Part shown: positions 8,686-18,500 of the stretch, in pieces
Layout of the letters: the number at the start of each line of letters is the position of its first letter
How positions within the stretch are numbered: the stretch's first letter is position 1
Origin: Cytophagales bacterium
GTDB lineage: Bacteria > Bacteroidota > Bacteroidia > Cytophagales > Cyclobacteriaceae
Assembly (NCBI GenBank): GCA_016124425.1
Contig: WGNT01000154.1
Span: 1 to 37,695, forward strand
Direction of reading: 5' to 3'
DNA length: 37,695 nucleotides
Program-made: the position numbers and the translations under genes
The notes under the pieces: generated by a model
Told to the model about the DNA's origin: nothing
Databases searched by the model: none
What the model saw: only the letters and a program-made list of their open reading frames with translations

Positions 8686-9663
8686 TTACTCTTCAGCCTC
8701 CAATTTCGCTTCCTCACTTTTCCTGAATGAACGCCGGAAAAACCAGTGGTAACGCAGTGCCTCGAGGGTCTCATCGAACGATTCGGCACTTTGGTCCAAA
8801 TTGCCCATCGCACTCTTCAAATACGCTGCAAATTCCTCGTCATTAAGAATCATACCTGCTGGGTTATCCGGAGAAGAAAGTTTCTCTGAGACTACGCGAA
8901 GGTTCTCAGCGACGGAATCTGCTTTACCTATTGTCGATTGAAGACCAGTAGCCGATCCCAGAAGGGAGGCATATAACGTCGTGTCGTTTAGAAAACTGTC
9001 CAATGTGGTCCCTTTTTTATTCAGTTTTTGGGAAAATTGAACCAGCTCGGAGCTCAACGTATTGCTCCTTGACGCCGTCCTATTCAGGTCCCCCAATATG
9101 CTTCTGAAATCCTCCGCCAGCAAGCTGTCCGTAAGAAGTGCTCCGACAATACCCTCCCCTTCCGCTATCTTGTGCGTCAAGATTTTCAAGTCATTGGTTA
9201 TATTCACAAGGTTATTGTTGTTTTCTTGGAGGGTTTCCATCATCTTATCGGTATCCAACGGCATGACTGACTCTAGCCGATCCCCTTCGGCGATAGATCC
9301 GGCATCAGAGGTACCACCATAGATTACAATAATTTTGTTCCCTATCAAGCCATCTGAGCTTATAGTGGCTTTGGAATCCTTTCTGATAAAATCCTTCGTG
9401 GTCGCATCGAGGTTCATTTCGATTTCTACCTGAGCGTCACCATAAAAATTTATTTTGCGGACCGTACCTATTTTCACACCCGAAAACCATACGTTGTTGC
9501 CCGTCTGAAGGCCAGCAATGTCATCAAACACCGTAGTTACCCTGTAGCTTTTTACGAATGTCTTTTGTTGGGCGCCGAGGGTCATGACGCCCGCTACTAG
9601 GATTACGATTCCCAGAAGAACGAAAATGCCAACGATTACAGTTTTTTTATTATCGTCTCTCAT
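8686..9663 (-). CDS. mlaD: MlaD-family MCE substrate-binding protein
   Basis: A 325-residue inner-membrane-anchored MCE protein, the periplasmic lipid-binding ring subunit of an MlaFED-type phospholipid transporter. It has one N-terminal membrane helix (residues about 8-31, VIVGIFVLLGIVILVAGVM) and a single MCE domain (about 38-115) with the typical VWFSGVKIGTVRKI and ISSDGLIGNKIIVIYGG. A long helical tail follows (about 140-310, Asn/Ser/Leu-rich, probably coiled coil), and a highly charged C-terminus. The tail is longer than in the Proteobacterial MlaD and is usual for Bacteroidota and chloroplast-type MCE proteins, where it can form a needle-like barrel. Its ATG overlaps the stop of the ATPase gene by 4 nt (ATGA), so translation is coupled. 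A terminator follows directly. Confidence 0.93.
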   Translation of the reverse strand: MRDDNKKTVIVGIFVLLGIVILVAGVMTLGAQQKTFVKSYRVTTVFDDIAGLQTGNNVWFSGVKIGTVRKINFYGDAQVEIEMNLDATTKDFIRKDSKATISSDGLIGNKIIVIYGGTSDAGSIAEGDRLESVMPLDTDKMMETLQENNNNLVNITNDLKILTHKIAEGEGIVGALLTDSLLAEDFRSILGDLNRTASRSNTLSSELVQFSQKLNKKGTTLDSFLNDTTLYASLLGSATGLQSTIGKADSVAENLRVVSEKLSSPDNPAGMILNDEEFAAYLKSAMGNLDQSAESFDETLEALRYHWFFRRSFRKSEEAKLEAEE

Positions 9664-10409
9664 ATGTTGATAAAATTATAGTCGTAAAATGATTTTATTC
9701 GTTCATCAGGCAAGCTGAATACGTCCTCAAATTTCCCCTGTGCACTGAACTTCCCGTCGAGCAAAATTGCCACCCGATCTCCCGTGGTTTTTGCACATGT
9801 CAAGTCGTGAGTGATAATAATTGATGATGTGCGGTATTCTTGGTTTACCTGATTGATCAAATTGTTGATCTCAACACAGGTAATCGGATCTAGCCCGGCA
9901 GTCGGTTCATCATAAAGCATGATTTCCGGCTTTAGGATAAGTGTGCGGGCAATACCAATGCGCTTTCGTTGTCCCCCTGAAAGTTCAGAGGGCATTTGAT
10001 TTAGCGTTTTTAGGAGCCCGACTCCATCTAAGACTTCTTCTACCAAACGCTTTTTCTCGGGGGCTGTAACGCCCTTTACGTTTCGTACAAGCGGAAATTC
10101 GAGGTTTTCCTTTACCGTCATACTGTCGTACAAGGCAGAAGCCTGAAAAGAGAACCCGATCTTTAATCTAAGCGCGTTCAACTGTTTGGCATTTAGGTCA
10201 ACTACTTCCTTCCCAAGAACCCTACAGGATCCTTCGTCTTGGCTGAGTAAACCGACCATTATTTTTATCAGGACAGACTTACCGCTACCGGATTTACCCA
10301 ATACGGCCAAGTTCTCCCCGTTATACAAATCCAAATCAACTCCCATGAGCACATCAAGCTCCCCGAATGATTTGGTCAGATTCCGTATTTCTACAACCTT
10401 GTCCCTCAT
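9660..10409 (-). CDS. mlaF: MlaF-type ABC transporter ATPase
   Basis: A 249-residue cytoplasmic ATPase that powers phospholipid movement by the MlaE permease and MlaD. All ABC motifs are present: Walker A GKSGSGKS (38-45, K44), Q-loop FSFQAS, signature LSGGQRKRIGIARTL, Walker B IMLYDEPTAGLDP and the switch His in IIITHDL. The KRIGIART signature and the QASALYDSMTVKENL stretch are typical of the MlaF/Ttg2A class. The gene starts 2 nt after the mlaE stop and ends overlapping mlaD, so the three are one tight operon. Direction of lipid transport cannot be told from sequence. Confidence 0.95.
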   Translation of the reverse strand: MRDKVVEIRNLTKSFGELDVLMGVDLDLYNGENLAVLGKSGSGKSVLIKIMVGLLSQDEGSCRVLGKEVVDLNAKQLNALRLKIGFSFQASALYDSMTVKENLEFPLVRNVKGVTAPEKKRLVEEVLDGVGLLKTLNQMPSELSGGQRKRIGIARTLILKPEIMLYDEPTAGLDPITCVEINNLINQVNQEYRTSSIIITHDLTCAKTTGDRVAILLDGKFSAQGKFEDVFSLPDERIKSFYDYNFINI

Positions 10410-10411
10410 GC

Positions 10412-11209
10412 TTACATTTGTCTGAAGTAATTTGTAATCTGTAAAGACAACAGTTCTTCAATAAAAATCAAGAACATTGCCATAACAACCGCAGCATTGG
10501 CTGCTTTACCTACTCCCTCCGTCCCCTTTGTGGAGTTATATCCTTTATAACATCCCACAATACCAATGGTAAACCCGAAAACAAGGGATTTCAAGAGAGA
10601 GGAGATGATATCCAAAAAGGTCAAGGCATCAAAAACCTGAACGAAAAAGGTTGAAAGGCTTACCAGTTCGTTTTTGTTGACACTCAAAAACGATCCCATC
10701 AGTGCCACAAAGTCAGTATACATCACGAGTACCGGAATCATCAAGGTACTCGCCAATACCCTACTAACTACCAAGAATTTAAATGGATTTGTAGCAGACA
10801 CCTCCATGGCATCAATCTGTTCCGTAACCTTCATGGACCCAATTTCCGCCCCAATACTTGATCCTACTTTTCCAGCGGCAATCAATGCGGTCACTAGAGG
10901 CCCCATGGCCCTTACTACAGCTATAGAAATCAAGGCCGGAAGCCATGATGCAGCTCCAAATTCCGTAAGTGATGGCCTGGATTGATTGGTAAATACGATT
11001 CCTACAATAAAGCCCGTGAGCGAAATAAGCGGGAGGGAGTTGTATCCAATCTGATAGCACTGCCGAATAAACTCCCTAAACTCATAGGGTGGAAACCAAA
11101 CTTCCTTGAAAAATTTGAGGACAAACCTGTATGCGCTCTCGAGTCCAGAAAAGAACTTGTTTAGCCTTTTACCAAGAAAATAAGAACCCTTTGGTGACTT
11201 CTCCGACAT
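10412..11209 (-). CDS. mlaE: MlaE-type ABC permease
   Basis: A 265-residue multi-pass inner-membrane permease, the first gene of mlaE-mlaF-mlaD. Landmarks of the MlaE family are the amphipathic N-terminal helix, GYNSLPLISLTGFIVGIV, the segment RAMGPLVTALIAAGKVGSSIGAEIGSM, the cytoplasmic coupling sequence VTEQIDAMEVSATNP and the terminal GKAANAAVVMAMFLIFIEELL. About five to six membrane helices are visible. Its start is ATG 11209, with a good promoter match 30-60 nt upstream that overlaps the end of the preceding two-component gene. Confidence 0.94.
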   Translation of the reverse strand: MSEKSPKGSYFLGKRLNKFFSGLESAYRFVLKFFKEVWFPPYEFREFIRQCYQIGYNSLPLISLTGFIVGIVFTNQSRPSLTEFGAASWLPALISIAVVRAMGPLVTALIAAGKVGSSIGAEIGSMKVTEQIDAMEVSATNPFKFLVVSRVLASTLMIPVLVMYTDFVALMGSFLSVNKNELVSLSTFFVQVFDALTFLDIISSLLKSLVFGFTIGIVGCYKGYNSTKGTEGVGKAANAAVVMAMFLIFIEELLSLQITNYFRQM

Positions 11210-11238
11210 TACTTATCTAATTTAATTCTAACTGACAA

Positions 11239-11271
11239 CAAAAATAGCAGCCCTGACAAGCCCTCTCACAA
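11239..11271 (-). promoter_or_regulatory. Candidate mlaEFD promoter
   Basis: Minus-strand TTG (11271-11269), 22 nt, TATTTTTG (11246-11239). The -7 box matches TAnnTTTG fully, and the spacing is within the TTG-N17-23 range described for Flavobacterium promoters. The upstream element overlaps the last bases of the preceding CDS. Confidence 0.5.
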
Positions 11272-12438
11272 GAACTCATCAATCAACTCCTTTCTAAGGG
11301 GTTTTACCAAAAAACCGCTAACTACATCAAACGCGTAACTTTTTTCTATGTCCTTCGGATCTAATGAGGAAGTTAACATTTTTACTTCCATTTTAATTCC
11401 TCTTTCTTCCATAAGCTTTAAAAAGTCCCAACCCTCCATTTCAGGCATGTTGATGTCAAGCAGCAAAATGTCTGCCACGTTTTTCTCGAGCCAGCCTAGC
11501 GCTTCGTAGGGGTTTTCAAAAAAAATCAGGTCCAGATTTGGGTTAATCTTCAGCAAGATGCGTTTGTTAATCATGTGTTGGACTTTATCATCATCTACGA
11601 AGACTATGATCTTAGACATTTTCTCACCCCCTGTTAGATGTGCTTCTGTATCACCTTTTTCCATCAGTATCTGGTTTACCTTTTTAATTTCTTTGTCCAA
11701 TTTCTTCGCAGAAATCCGCAACATCCCTAACGCGTCAGTTGATATCGTCTCCTGATCCCTCGTTAAGCTGATGATACCTAAAATATTCGCCAGATGACTT
11801 CTTATGTAATGGGAGTGGGCGTAGGAAAATTCCCGCAGCTGTTTGTTTTGTTCCAAAAGCGAATCGTTTAACTTCAAGTTTTCCTGCAATGACTTATGTA
11901 TCTCCGAATGATCTACCGCCAATACCATCAGGCAGTCCTCCCCCTCGAAGAGGAAAGGCATGGAGAATAAGTCCACATGCCTCGCATCATAGTTCTTGTC
12001 TATCATTACCAGATTCCTAGTTGTATAGGGCTGTCTCGTTAGTTCGATTCTTACCTTTTCGGGTTCTTGAAAGAGTGAAGAAAAATCCGTTCCACCAAAC
12101 TGCTTGCTGAAAACGCCATACTTTTCCTGTGCAAGTTCATTGGCTGTCAATATCCTGTACGAATCATCAGCTATTACCCAAACACAGTTTGGCAGCTTTT
12201 CAAAAATCAAGCCATATCGCTTTTGAAGTTTATTTTCCAGAGTTTCATACCGCAACGTTGTAAAATATGCGTGAAAAATCACGAAAACCGTGATTATTGT
12301 AGCTTGCCCAATCAGGAAACCCCGCACTGATTCAATGCCTAGTATATCCATGATCTGCAGGTGAAATGAAGCCGGAACGAGAAACACAAATCCAGCAATC
12401 AATCCGTATTTTAGTGTACAAGCAATTTCGGGCCTCAT
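11266..12438 (-). CDS. Membrane PAS-DHp protein fused to a receiver, lacking the kinase ATPase domain
   Basis: A 390-residue signalling protein read from ATG 12438 (a TTG lies 9 bases upstream). Domains in order are: two membrane helices (about 10-25 and 40-60); a PAS-like sensor (about 75-180, with the typical NCVWVIADDSYRILTANE); a coiled linker; a DHp-like helix pair around H210 (FSYAHSHYIRSHLANILGII); a short linker; and a complete receiver with D328 (LLLDINMPEMEGW), T356 and K379. No N-, G1- or G2-box of a HATPase domain is present anywhere. The residue after the His is Tyr, not the Glu/Asp normal for kinases. It therefore probably does not autophosphorylate and may instead relay phosphate from a partner. 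Bacteroidota do carry PAS-DHp proteins without ATPase domains next to single receivers. A strong internal ribosome site precedes the receiver (see 11617-11632). Confidence 0.85.
   Translation of the reverse strand: MRPEIACTLKYGLIAGFVFLVPASFHLQIMDILGIESVRGFLIGQATIITVFVIFHAYFTTLRYETLENKLQKRYGLIFEKLPNCVWVIADDSYRILTANELAQEKYGVFSKQFGGTDFSSLFQEPEKVRIELTRQPYTTRNLVMIDKNYDARHVDLFSMPFLFEGEDCLMVLAVDHSEIHKSLQENLKLNDSLLEQNKQLREFSYAHSHYIRSHLANILGIISLTRDQETISTDALGMLRISAKKLDKEIKKVNQILMEKGDTEAHLTGGEKMSKIIVFVDDDKVQHMINKRILLKINPNLDLIFFENPYEALGWLEKNVADILLLDINMPEMEGWDFLKLMEERGIKMEVKMLTSSLDPKDIEKSYAFDVVSGFLVKPLRKELIDEFL
11617..11632 (-). promoter_or_regulatory. Internal Shine-Dalgarno and ATG for a possible free receiver
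   Basis: The minus strand reads AGGGGGTGAG, 3 nt, ATG. This ATG begins MSKIIVFVDDDK, the usual N-terminus of a stand-alone receiver of about 117 residues. It is a far better ribosome site than most in this window, suggesting that the fused gene may also yield the receiver alone. Confidence 0.5.
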
Positions 12439-12584
12439 ACGTGTCAAATCAAGAAATAAATTTAACCATTTTTTTCTGCTTTAGGACGTTAGATACTATT
12501 GATCTACTAATCTTTATCATTTAAGTGATCATAATCCCTAAAATTGAGTTTACAGCCTCATCCAAGGGAACCTTCCTCCCAGAA

Positions 12585-15458
12585 CTACCTGCTGCAAATC
12601 CCCGCATAGGGACAAATGGCGCATTTGGCTAGATCATCCGTCTGATCAAACGGAACATCACGACTGAACAACTCTTCCAATGTGAATTTCAGGTGAGCTT
12701 CAAACAGTTCTTTATGATCCATATAGTTATTCACCTCGACCGGCTTACCCTTAGGTTCTTCTATGACTTCAAGGTAAGGAGAGAAATTTGGGGAAAATAT
12801 TTCCCGTAAATTTAATAGAGTTGGCTTAAGCGGCAAGGTATTTTCAGGAAAATTGTAGTGATACAACAATCCATAAAATAATGTCTGCATGGCTGCCTTA
12901 TTTCGGTGCTTAAATTCCCTATCAAACAGACTCGCGATGCCTTTGAATCGTTTGACATCTTTACCGGATTTATAATCCATCAGCCGGATAACTCCGTTTT
13001 GTTTATCAACCCTATCGATTACGCCGCCTAACAACACGTTCTGGATGCCAAATGAGGTTTCAACAGGAAAGACAACCTGGTACTTTCTTTCAGCCTCTAG
13101 AGATAGAATCTCAAATGGCGCATTTTGGGCATCCAGTTCTAAAATGCGCAGTAGGTACTTCTGCAAAACATCCCGGGCAATTGTCAAATGCCCGCTTAGC
13201 TTCAGGGTGTCATCCGCTTCTATAAAGTATTGTTTCCTAATCGCCTTTTCTATTGCGGGGAAAACGAAATCTTCCAGTGCGGAAAAATCTTCAGGTGTGA
13301 GTATTTTTCTGCCTTTTCGCGTGATAAATCCCTGGTAAAGGTTTTCTAATGCCATGTGCACCAAATTCCCAAATACCGCAGGATCCACTTCCTCGCTGAC
13401 AACCTCTTCCTCAGCAAGCTCCGCAATGTACTTAAAATAAAACTTAAGTCTACAATCTAACCAAACCGCCAAAGCTGAGGGGGAAATGGCTACGGCACTT
13501 TCTCGCAATCCATTCACAAAATAACGCCTCATCAGCGACAGTATCTCCGCGTCCTTTGGGATGATAATCTCTTTTGCAGCTACGATATCCACCGGGACGA
13601 ACACCACTTTTTCGGGAGCAACTGCGACGTCGGAACCGAGCTCTTCTTGAAGCTGATAGATGAATCGGCTCTTTTCCCCTGCTCTACCCTGCTCCCCGGC
13701 CGTGGTGTAAATCAGATGGACCTCCTCTGCCCGATGCAATAAGCGGTAGAAGGTGTATCCATAAATGGCATCATTTTGCTCTTGCACCGGAAGGCCAAAA
13801 GCCCTTCTCAGGTTGAAGGGAACCATGGAGTTCATCGCCAAACTTGGCGGAAAGCTGCCTTCATTCATGTGACAAATGATCACTCTCTTAAAATCCAAGT
13901 TTCTGGATTCTAACACCCCCATAATCTGAAGCCCCTCTAAGGGCTCCCCTTCGAACGGCAGCTTTACTTCTCTGAAAATCTGTCGGAAAATCCGAATAAC
14001 AAATTCCAAACTCAGTTTTACCTCAGATCTCGTGGCTAGTAGTTCCCTGAGCCGATTGAGCTGCTTGTGGCATTGAAACAAATACTTGCGATCCAGCCCC
14101 TCCGCATCGGCCCTCGCGGCAAGAAAATGAATCAGCTCTGCCAGCCCGCTCAGCAAATTTTCTGAAGAATAGACGGAAAAAACCAGTTCAAATAGTTTTC
14201 CGCCGCCATTAACAGAGGCCTGTGGTACATAAACTTGGTTAGTAGCCGTTATTTCTTTGCCGACTTCGCTGCACAGCACTGGATTTTCTTTCCGTAGATA
14301 GACGGTACCCAAAAGATCTACCACCGGCTTGAAGTAAAAAAACACCTGATCCTCCTCCCTATGGATGTATCGCTGCAACTCGAGCACCGCCTCTATAAAG
14401 GTGTACACTGGGGTGTTTTTGATCGGATAACCCATCGTAACATTAACTTTACTTATCCTCGGGGGAAGCATGTTGAGTACAGGGAAAAGCATTTGCTCGT
14501 CGGGCAATATGACTACCGTATCTTCGAGTGCTTCAACTTCGCCTATTTGGGAAAGTATTGTTCCTACTAAATTGGCTTGCGTGACCTTTAAGGGAGTCGC
14601 ATAGGTCTTTATTGTGATTTTTTCTACCCCAATCCGCTGCGAACGGACCTCTGGAAAGGTTGGACCAAGCACCGGATCTTGGAGATATTTCCGAAAAAAC
14701 ATCCCGGCCTCCTGCTGGGAATCATTTACGTAGTAATCATCCAGATCCCAAAAAATTTCCGCACCATAATTGGCGATAAAGTGCTTAACCAATTTCTTTT
14801 CGGTAAGGGTAAATGCATTAAATCCCACGAAAACATAACGGGATGCCGGTGGAGGTAATTCCTCAAGCGATTCCACCACGTTGCGATAGATCATGCCGGG
14901 ATACGCCATTCCTGTCACTGTAAGATTATTTCTAAACGCCTTATATAAAGCCGCCAGCATTTCCCAAAATTTCAAAAAGTTATCCTTTTGCTGAGGCTGT
15001 TTTCCTTCAAAAGACCTCCAGAACGTCTGAATGAGTTCTATTTGGTACGGCGTGAGAAAGGACCAGTCTGTTTCGATTTCCTTGATGTGAGATAACTGAT
15101 GGTATAGTTTATCCGCATCAACTAAGAATTGGTCTGCGTCATTAAAGTCTTTTAGTATCAGTTCTCCCCAAAAATAAAACCGATCAAAAGACTCAGGGGA
15201 AGGATGCAGCTGGCTATAAGCCTGATAAAGTTCGAAAATGAGGGAGAGGTTATCAGCGGGACGCAGCTGTGCGATCTCGTTAAAAAGGTCCTCAATTGTT
15301 TTTATAGCCGGCATCCAGCAGGGTTGTTCAATGAGCTGACCCAAATAACGCGTGAAAAACAGGCCCGCCCGTCTATTGGGTAGGATGATTGTCTTGTCCC
15401 GTAGTTGTCCTTGCCCAGAGAGCAACTCCCTAGCTGTATTTTTTAAAAAACTATCCAT
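12585..15458 (-). CDS. addB: AddB-type nuclease/inactivated helicase subunit (PD-(D/E)xK, Fe-S)
   Basis: A 957-residue subunit of the AddAB double-strand-break processing complex. The C-terminal nuclease has D815 (GGVIDRVD) and D828-x-K830 (MDYKSG), the PD-(D/E)xK signature. Four cysteines, C669 (DCRLKFYFKY), C946, C949 and C955 (CAICPYAGIC), match the iron-sulphur staple of AddB nucleases. The N-terminal half is a degenerate UvrD-like helicase: KTIILPNRRAGLF lacks a full Walker A, as in AddB, where this part is thought to recognise Chi or hold DNA. The start at ATG 15458 is supported by an AAGGAGA ribosome site (15463-15469), 4 nt away. It follows addA by 85 bp, so the two should be one operon. 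Confidence 0.9.
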   Translation of the reverse strand: MDSFLKNTARELLSGQGQLRDKTIILPNRRAGLFFTRYLGQLIEQPCWMPAIKTIEDLFNEIAQLRPADNLSLIFELYQAYSQLHPSPESFDRFYFWGELILKDFNDADQFLVDADKLYHQLSHIKEIETDWSFLTPYQIELIQTFWRSFEGKQPQQKDNFLKFWEMLAALYKAFRNNLTVTGMAYPGMIYRNVVESLEELPPPASRYVFVGFNAFTLTEKKLVKHFIANYGAEIFWDLDDYYVNDSQQEAGMFFRKYLQDPVLGPTFPEVRSQRIGVEKITIKTYATPLKVTQANLVGTILSQIGEVEALEDTVVILPDEQMLFPVLNMLPPRISKVNVTMGYPIKNTPVYTFIEAVLELQRYIHREEDQVFFYFKPVVDLLGTVYLRKENPVLCSEVGKEITATNQVYVPQASVNGGGKLFELVFSVYSSENLLSGLAELIHFLAARADAEGLDRKYLFQCHKQLNRLRELLATRSEVKLSLEFVIRIFRQIFREVKLPFEGEPLEGLQIMGVLESRNLDFKRVIICHMNEGSFPPSLAMNSMVPFNLRRAFGLPVQEQNDAIYGYTFYRLLHRAEEVHLIYTTAGEQGRAGEKSRFIYQLQEELGSDVAVAPEKVVFVPVDIVAAKEIIIPKDAEILSLMRRYFVNGLRESAVAISPSALAVWLDCRLKFYFKYIAELAEEEVVSEEVDPAVFGNLVHMALENLYQGFITRKGRKILTPEDFSALEDFVFPAIEKAIRKQYFIEADDTLKLSGHLTIARDVLQKYLLRILELDAQNAPFEILSLEAERKYQVVFPVETSFGIQNVLLGGVIDRVDKQNGVIRLMDYKSGKDVKRFKGIASLFDREFKHRNKAAMQTLFYGLLYHYNFPENTLPLKPTLLNLREIFSPNFSPYLEVIEEPKGKPVEVNNYMDHKELFEAHLKFTLEELFSRDVPFDQTDDLAKCAICPYAGICSR

Positions 15459-15543
15459 CTATTCTCCTTTATTTCATTAAGACCAGCATTGGCTCGCCTG
15501 GCTTATATTTCTTTGAATTTCCGTCGTACTTCGTTTGAAGAAC

Positions 15544-18500
15544 TCATAGACTAACCTCAATGATTTCTGCCGTGTCCAAATAGCACAAGTATCCGCTTAC
15601 CGGAAGGCTGACCAATTTTTTAACCAACCCCATGTACCCTCGAATTTGATCGTAGTCCCTTTCCTTTGCCACGCCTGTTTTGAAATCGATTACTTCTGCA
15701 TTTTCTTTATACAAAATGATGCGGTCTGGCCGCTTGTGGCTTCCCCCAGGCAGAATAATGCCTTGTTCTGTCAATACTATTCCCTCCCCTTCAAACCAAC
15801 TTCTGAATTTTTCCACCAAAAATAGTTTTGCGATCGCAGATCGAATGTGCTCCTTCTCAGTACCGTCCAAAACGCCTTCAAAGTATACCGCTTCTAATCC
15901 CAGCATCATATCCTGCTCGGATTTCGAAACTTCCAACAGGCGATGGACAACTGTCCCCAAATCTCCTTGCCTTCTTCGCTCGATTCCTGCCTCAGACAGG
16001 TCTCCCGGATAAGCCTTTACGGTTAGAAGATTCGTCCATGAGGTATGTTCCCACCGTAAAGGAGTAGGAACTTGTGAGCCAGGAATAGGCCCATTCGTCG
16101 TCGGCCAATCTCCTGCGTCAAACACCTTGGCCTCTTCATCGTAATAGTCTTGAAAGGAAAACCCACCCCCCCCTGTTGCTGTCCGTAGGACTTGTTGCAA
16201 ATTACCTGCAAAGCTGGTGAAGGTAGTCGTCGAAGTTGGAGCGAAGTCTGGCGACAACCCCCAAAATACTTCTTCGGCGCGGGTACTTGCGACATACACC
16301 ATGTTCAATGTGTCCAGAAAGTTCATCGTTACCTCCTGCTGATAAATCGTGCTGAAAGACGAGTCTTCCAGAGACTTTGACATCGTTAACGGGATCACGG
16401 CTTCCAGCTGCGGGTCTTGAAGCGTAAATGGTGTCCAAAGTATGTTATCATTTTTTGTATCTACGATAGCCCAATTTAAAAACGGCATGAGCACTACTTT
16501 AAACTGCAGCCCTTTTGACTTGTGAATTGTCAAAATGCGCATCGCGTCGTGTTCTTCGGGGATTTTCACCGTGAGTTTTGCTTGGTGATTACTCCACCAG
16601 TCCAAAAAGCCGGATAGATCAGCCCTGTTTTTGGAAACATAATCATAAATCCCTTCTTTGAATGCCGATAAATATGCCCTTTCTGCTCCCTTCCTGTCAA
16701 ACCCCAGCGTATCAACCATATCGTCAATCAACTCCAAAAGCGGAAGTTGTAAAAAAATGTCAATTCTTGCATGGAACTTCTCAAATGCAGCTTGGGCTGG
16801 CTCGGGCAAGGTCGCTGCATGGAAAAGCTCATGGCTGACGGGGTGATCAAAAAACACCGCCCAGTGGTACCACATAGTACGTAGACTCACCTCATCGGAT
16901 GTGTCAGCAAGAAAACGAAGGCAAGCGACTAGGCACTTTACCGCTGTTGACTTACTTACAAGCATCGCTTCATCAGAAATCACATCGAAGGAATAGGAAC
17001 TCTCTGCATACTCCAGTCCACAATTTACCAACGTGTCTGCTATTAGCAGCCCTTCCTTCTTTGTACGGACCAAAAATGCGATGTCCCTTGGCCTGAACCC
17101 GTTATCCTGAAGTTCCATGACCATGTGAGGGATCCGGGCTGTTTGTAGTTCCTTTATCGTCGACTCAGCATCTTCATTTTGATCAATTCCGAGAAATTCC
17201 AACCGCACTTTTCCTTTAAAAGCAGCTCTTTCTTTCGCTGGAGCAACTTCCTGCATCACGTCAGCATATGCCTGATGCAGTAGCCCACCGTCACGAATAC
17301 CATATTTGTCGTGTAACACGGTCGATAGGTGATCGGGAAGAGACTGAAACAGTGCGTTATTGAAGGCCACGATAACAGGTAAACTTCGGAAATTTGTAAC
17401 TAAATGATGAATATCCACGCCATAATGTCCCAGTGAGGCTTCTACTTGATCCAACAGTAGCCGCATTTCTCCTCCACGCCACCGGTATATAGACTGCTTC
17501 ACATCACCCACCAATAGATTAGTATGCCCTTGTGACAAGGTATTTACCAAAAGCGGCCTAAAACTTGCCCACTGAAAGCCTGAGGTATCTTGGAACTCAT
17601 CTATTAGGTAATTTTGAAATTTATTGCCTACCTTTTCGTAGATAAAAGGCGCATCTATATCGGCGGTGATCTCCTTCAAGAAATCGTTGGCATCGGAGAT
17701 TAGAACTATGTTTTCCTCCTGTTTTAAGGCTTCGAGTTCCTCGAGAAGGTGCCTGAACACGCCAAACACCGGGAAATTTTTCCGAATGGCTTCCAACGTC
17801 TTCCACTGGGTTTTTAAAGGAAGAAAACGACCCCAAAGTTGCCCCAAGCCAGCCGCATAGGCGGACTCAATCGCATCGCGTTTTTTGCTGGTTTTCGTGA
17901 ACCAGCCCTCCACGTTTTCCGAGAGACTTTTTTGGGTTGGCGACAGGTCAGGAAACGGATTTAAAGGCGCACCGAGCAAATCGAATTTTTTTGCGAAGGA
18001 GCTGCCTGCTCCTTTAAAGTCTTCCCAGGAAAGCGCGTGGGCTTCCCGGATTTCATTTGCTAGCGTTTTCATCTCCAGCCCCTGTTGGACGAGCATGTTT
18101 CGTTGCTGAAACAAGTAATCACGGAGTAAGTGGATGTGCTCTTTGTCCTTGAGAAAGCGCTTTATTTCCACACTATGCCGTTTAAATTCCTCCTTGAAAA
18201 GTTCCTCTCCAAGCTTCTTGATATTTCGCCGGATATCCCAGGATTTCCCCATCTGGATTTGTTCCAACGCAAAGGCAACCAGCCACCGATGGAGAAACTC
18301 GTCCTTTGTCAGTTGAATGATCAATCTGTCTACCAATCGATCAAGTACAGCATCCTGGTCGAGTTCGATGTCAAATTTCGCCTGAAGATCAATTTCCCTT
18401 GCAAAGGCACGGATAATACGTTGAAAAAAACTATCTATCGTGCTTACCGAGAAGGCACTGTAATCATGCAAGATAGCCGACAACGTAGCGCCGGCCCTTT

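Noticed and set aside
8535-8813. 92-codon minus-strand ORF overlapping the mlaD 3' end
   Set aside because: It is another frame of mlaD running through the operon terminator.
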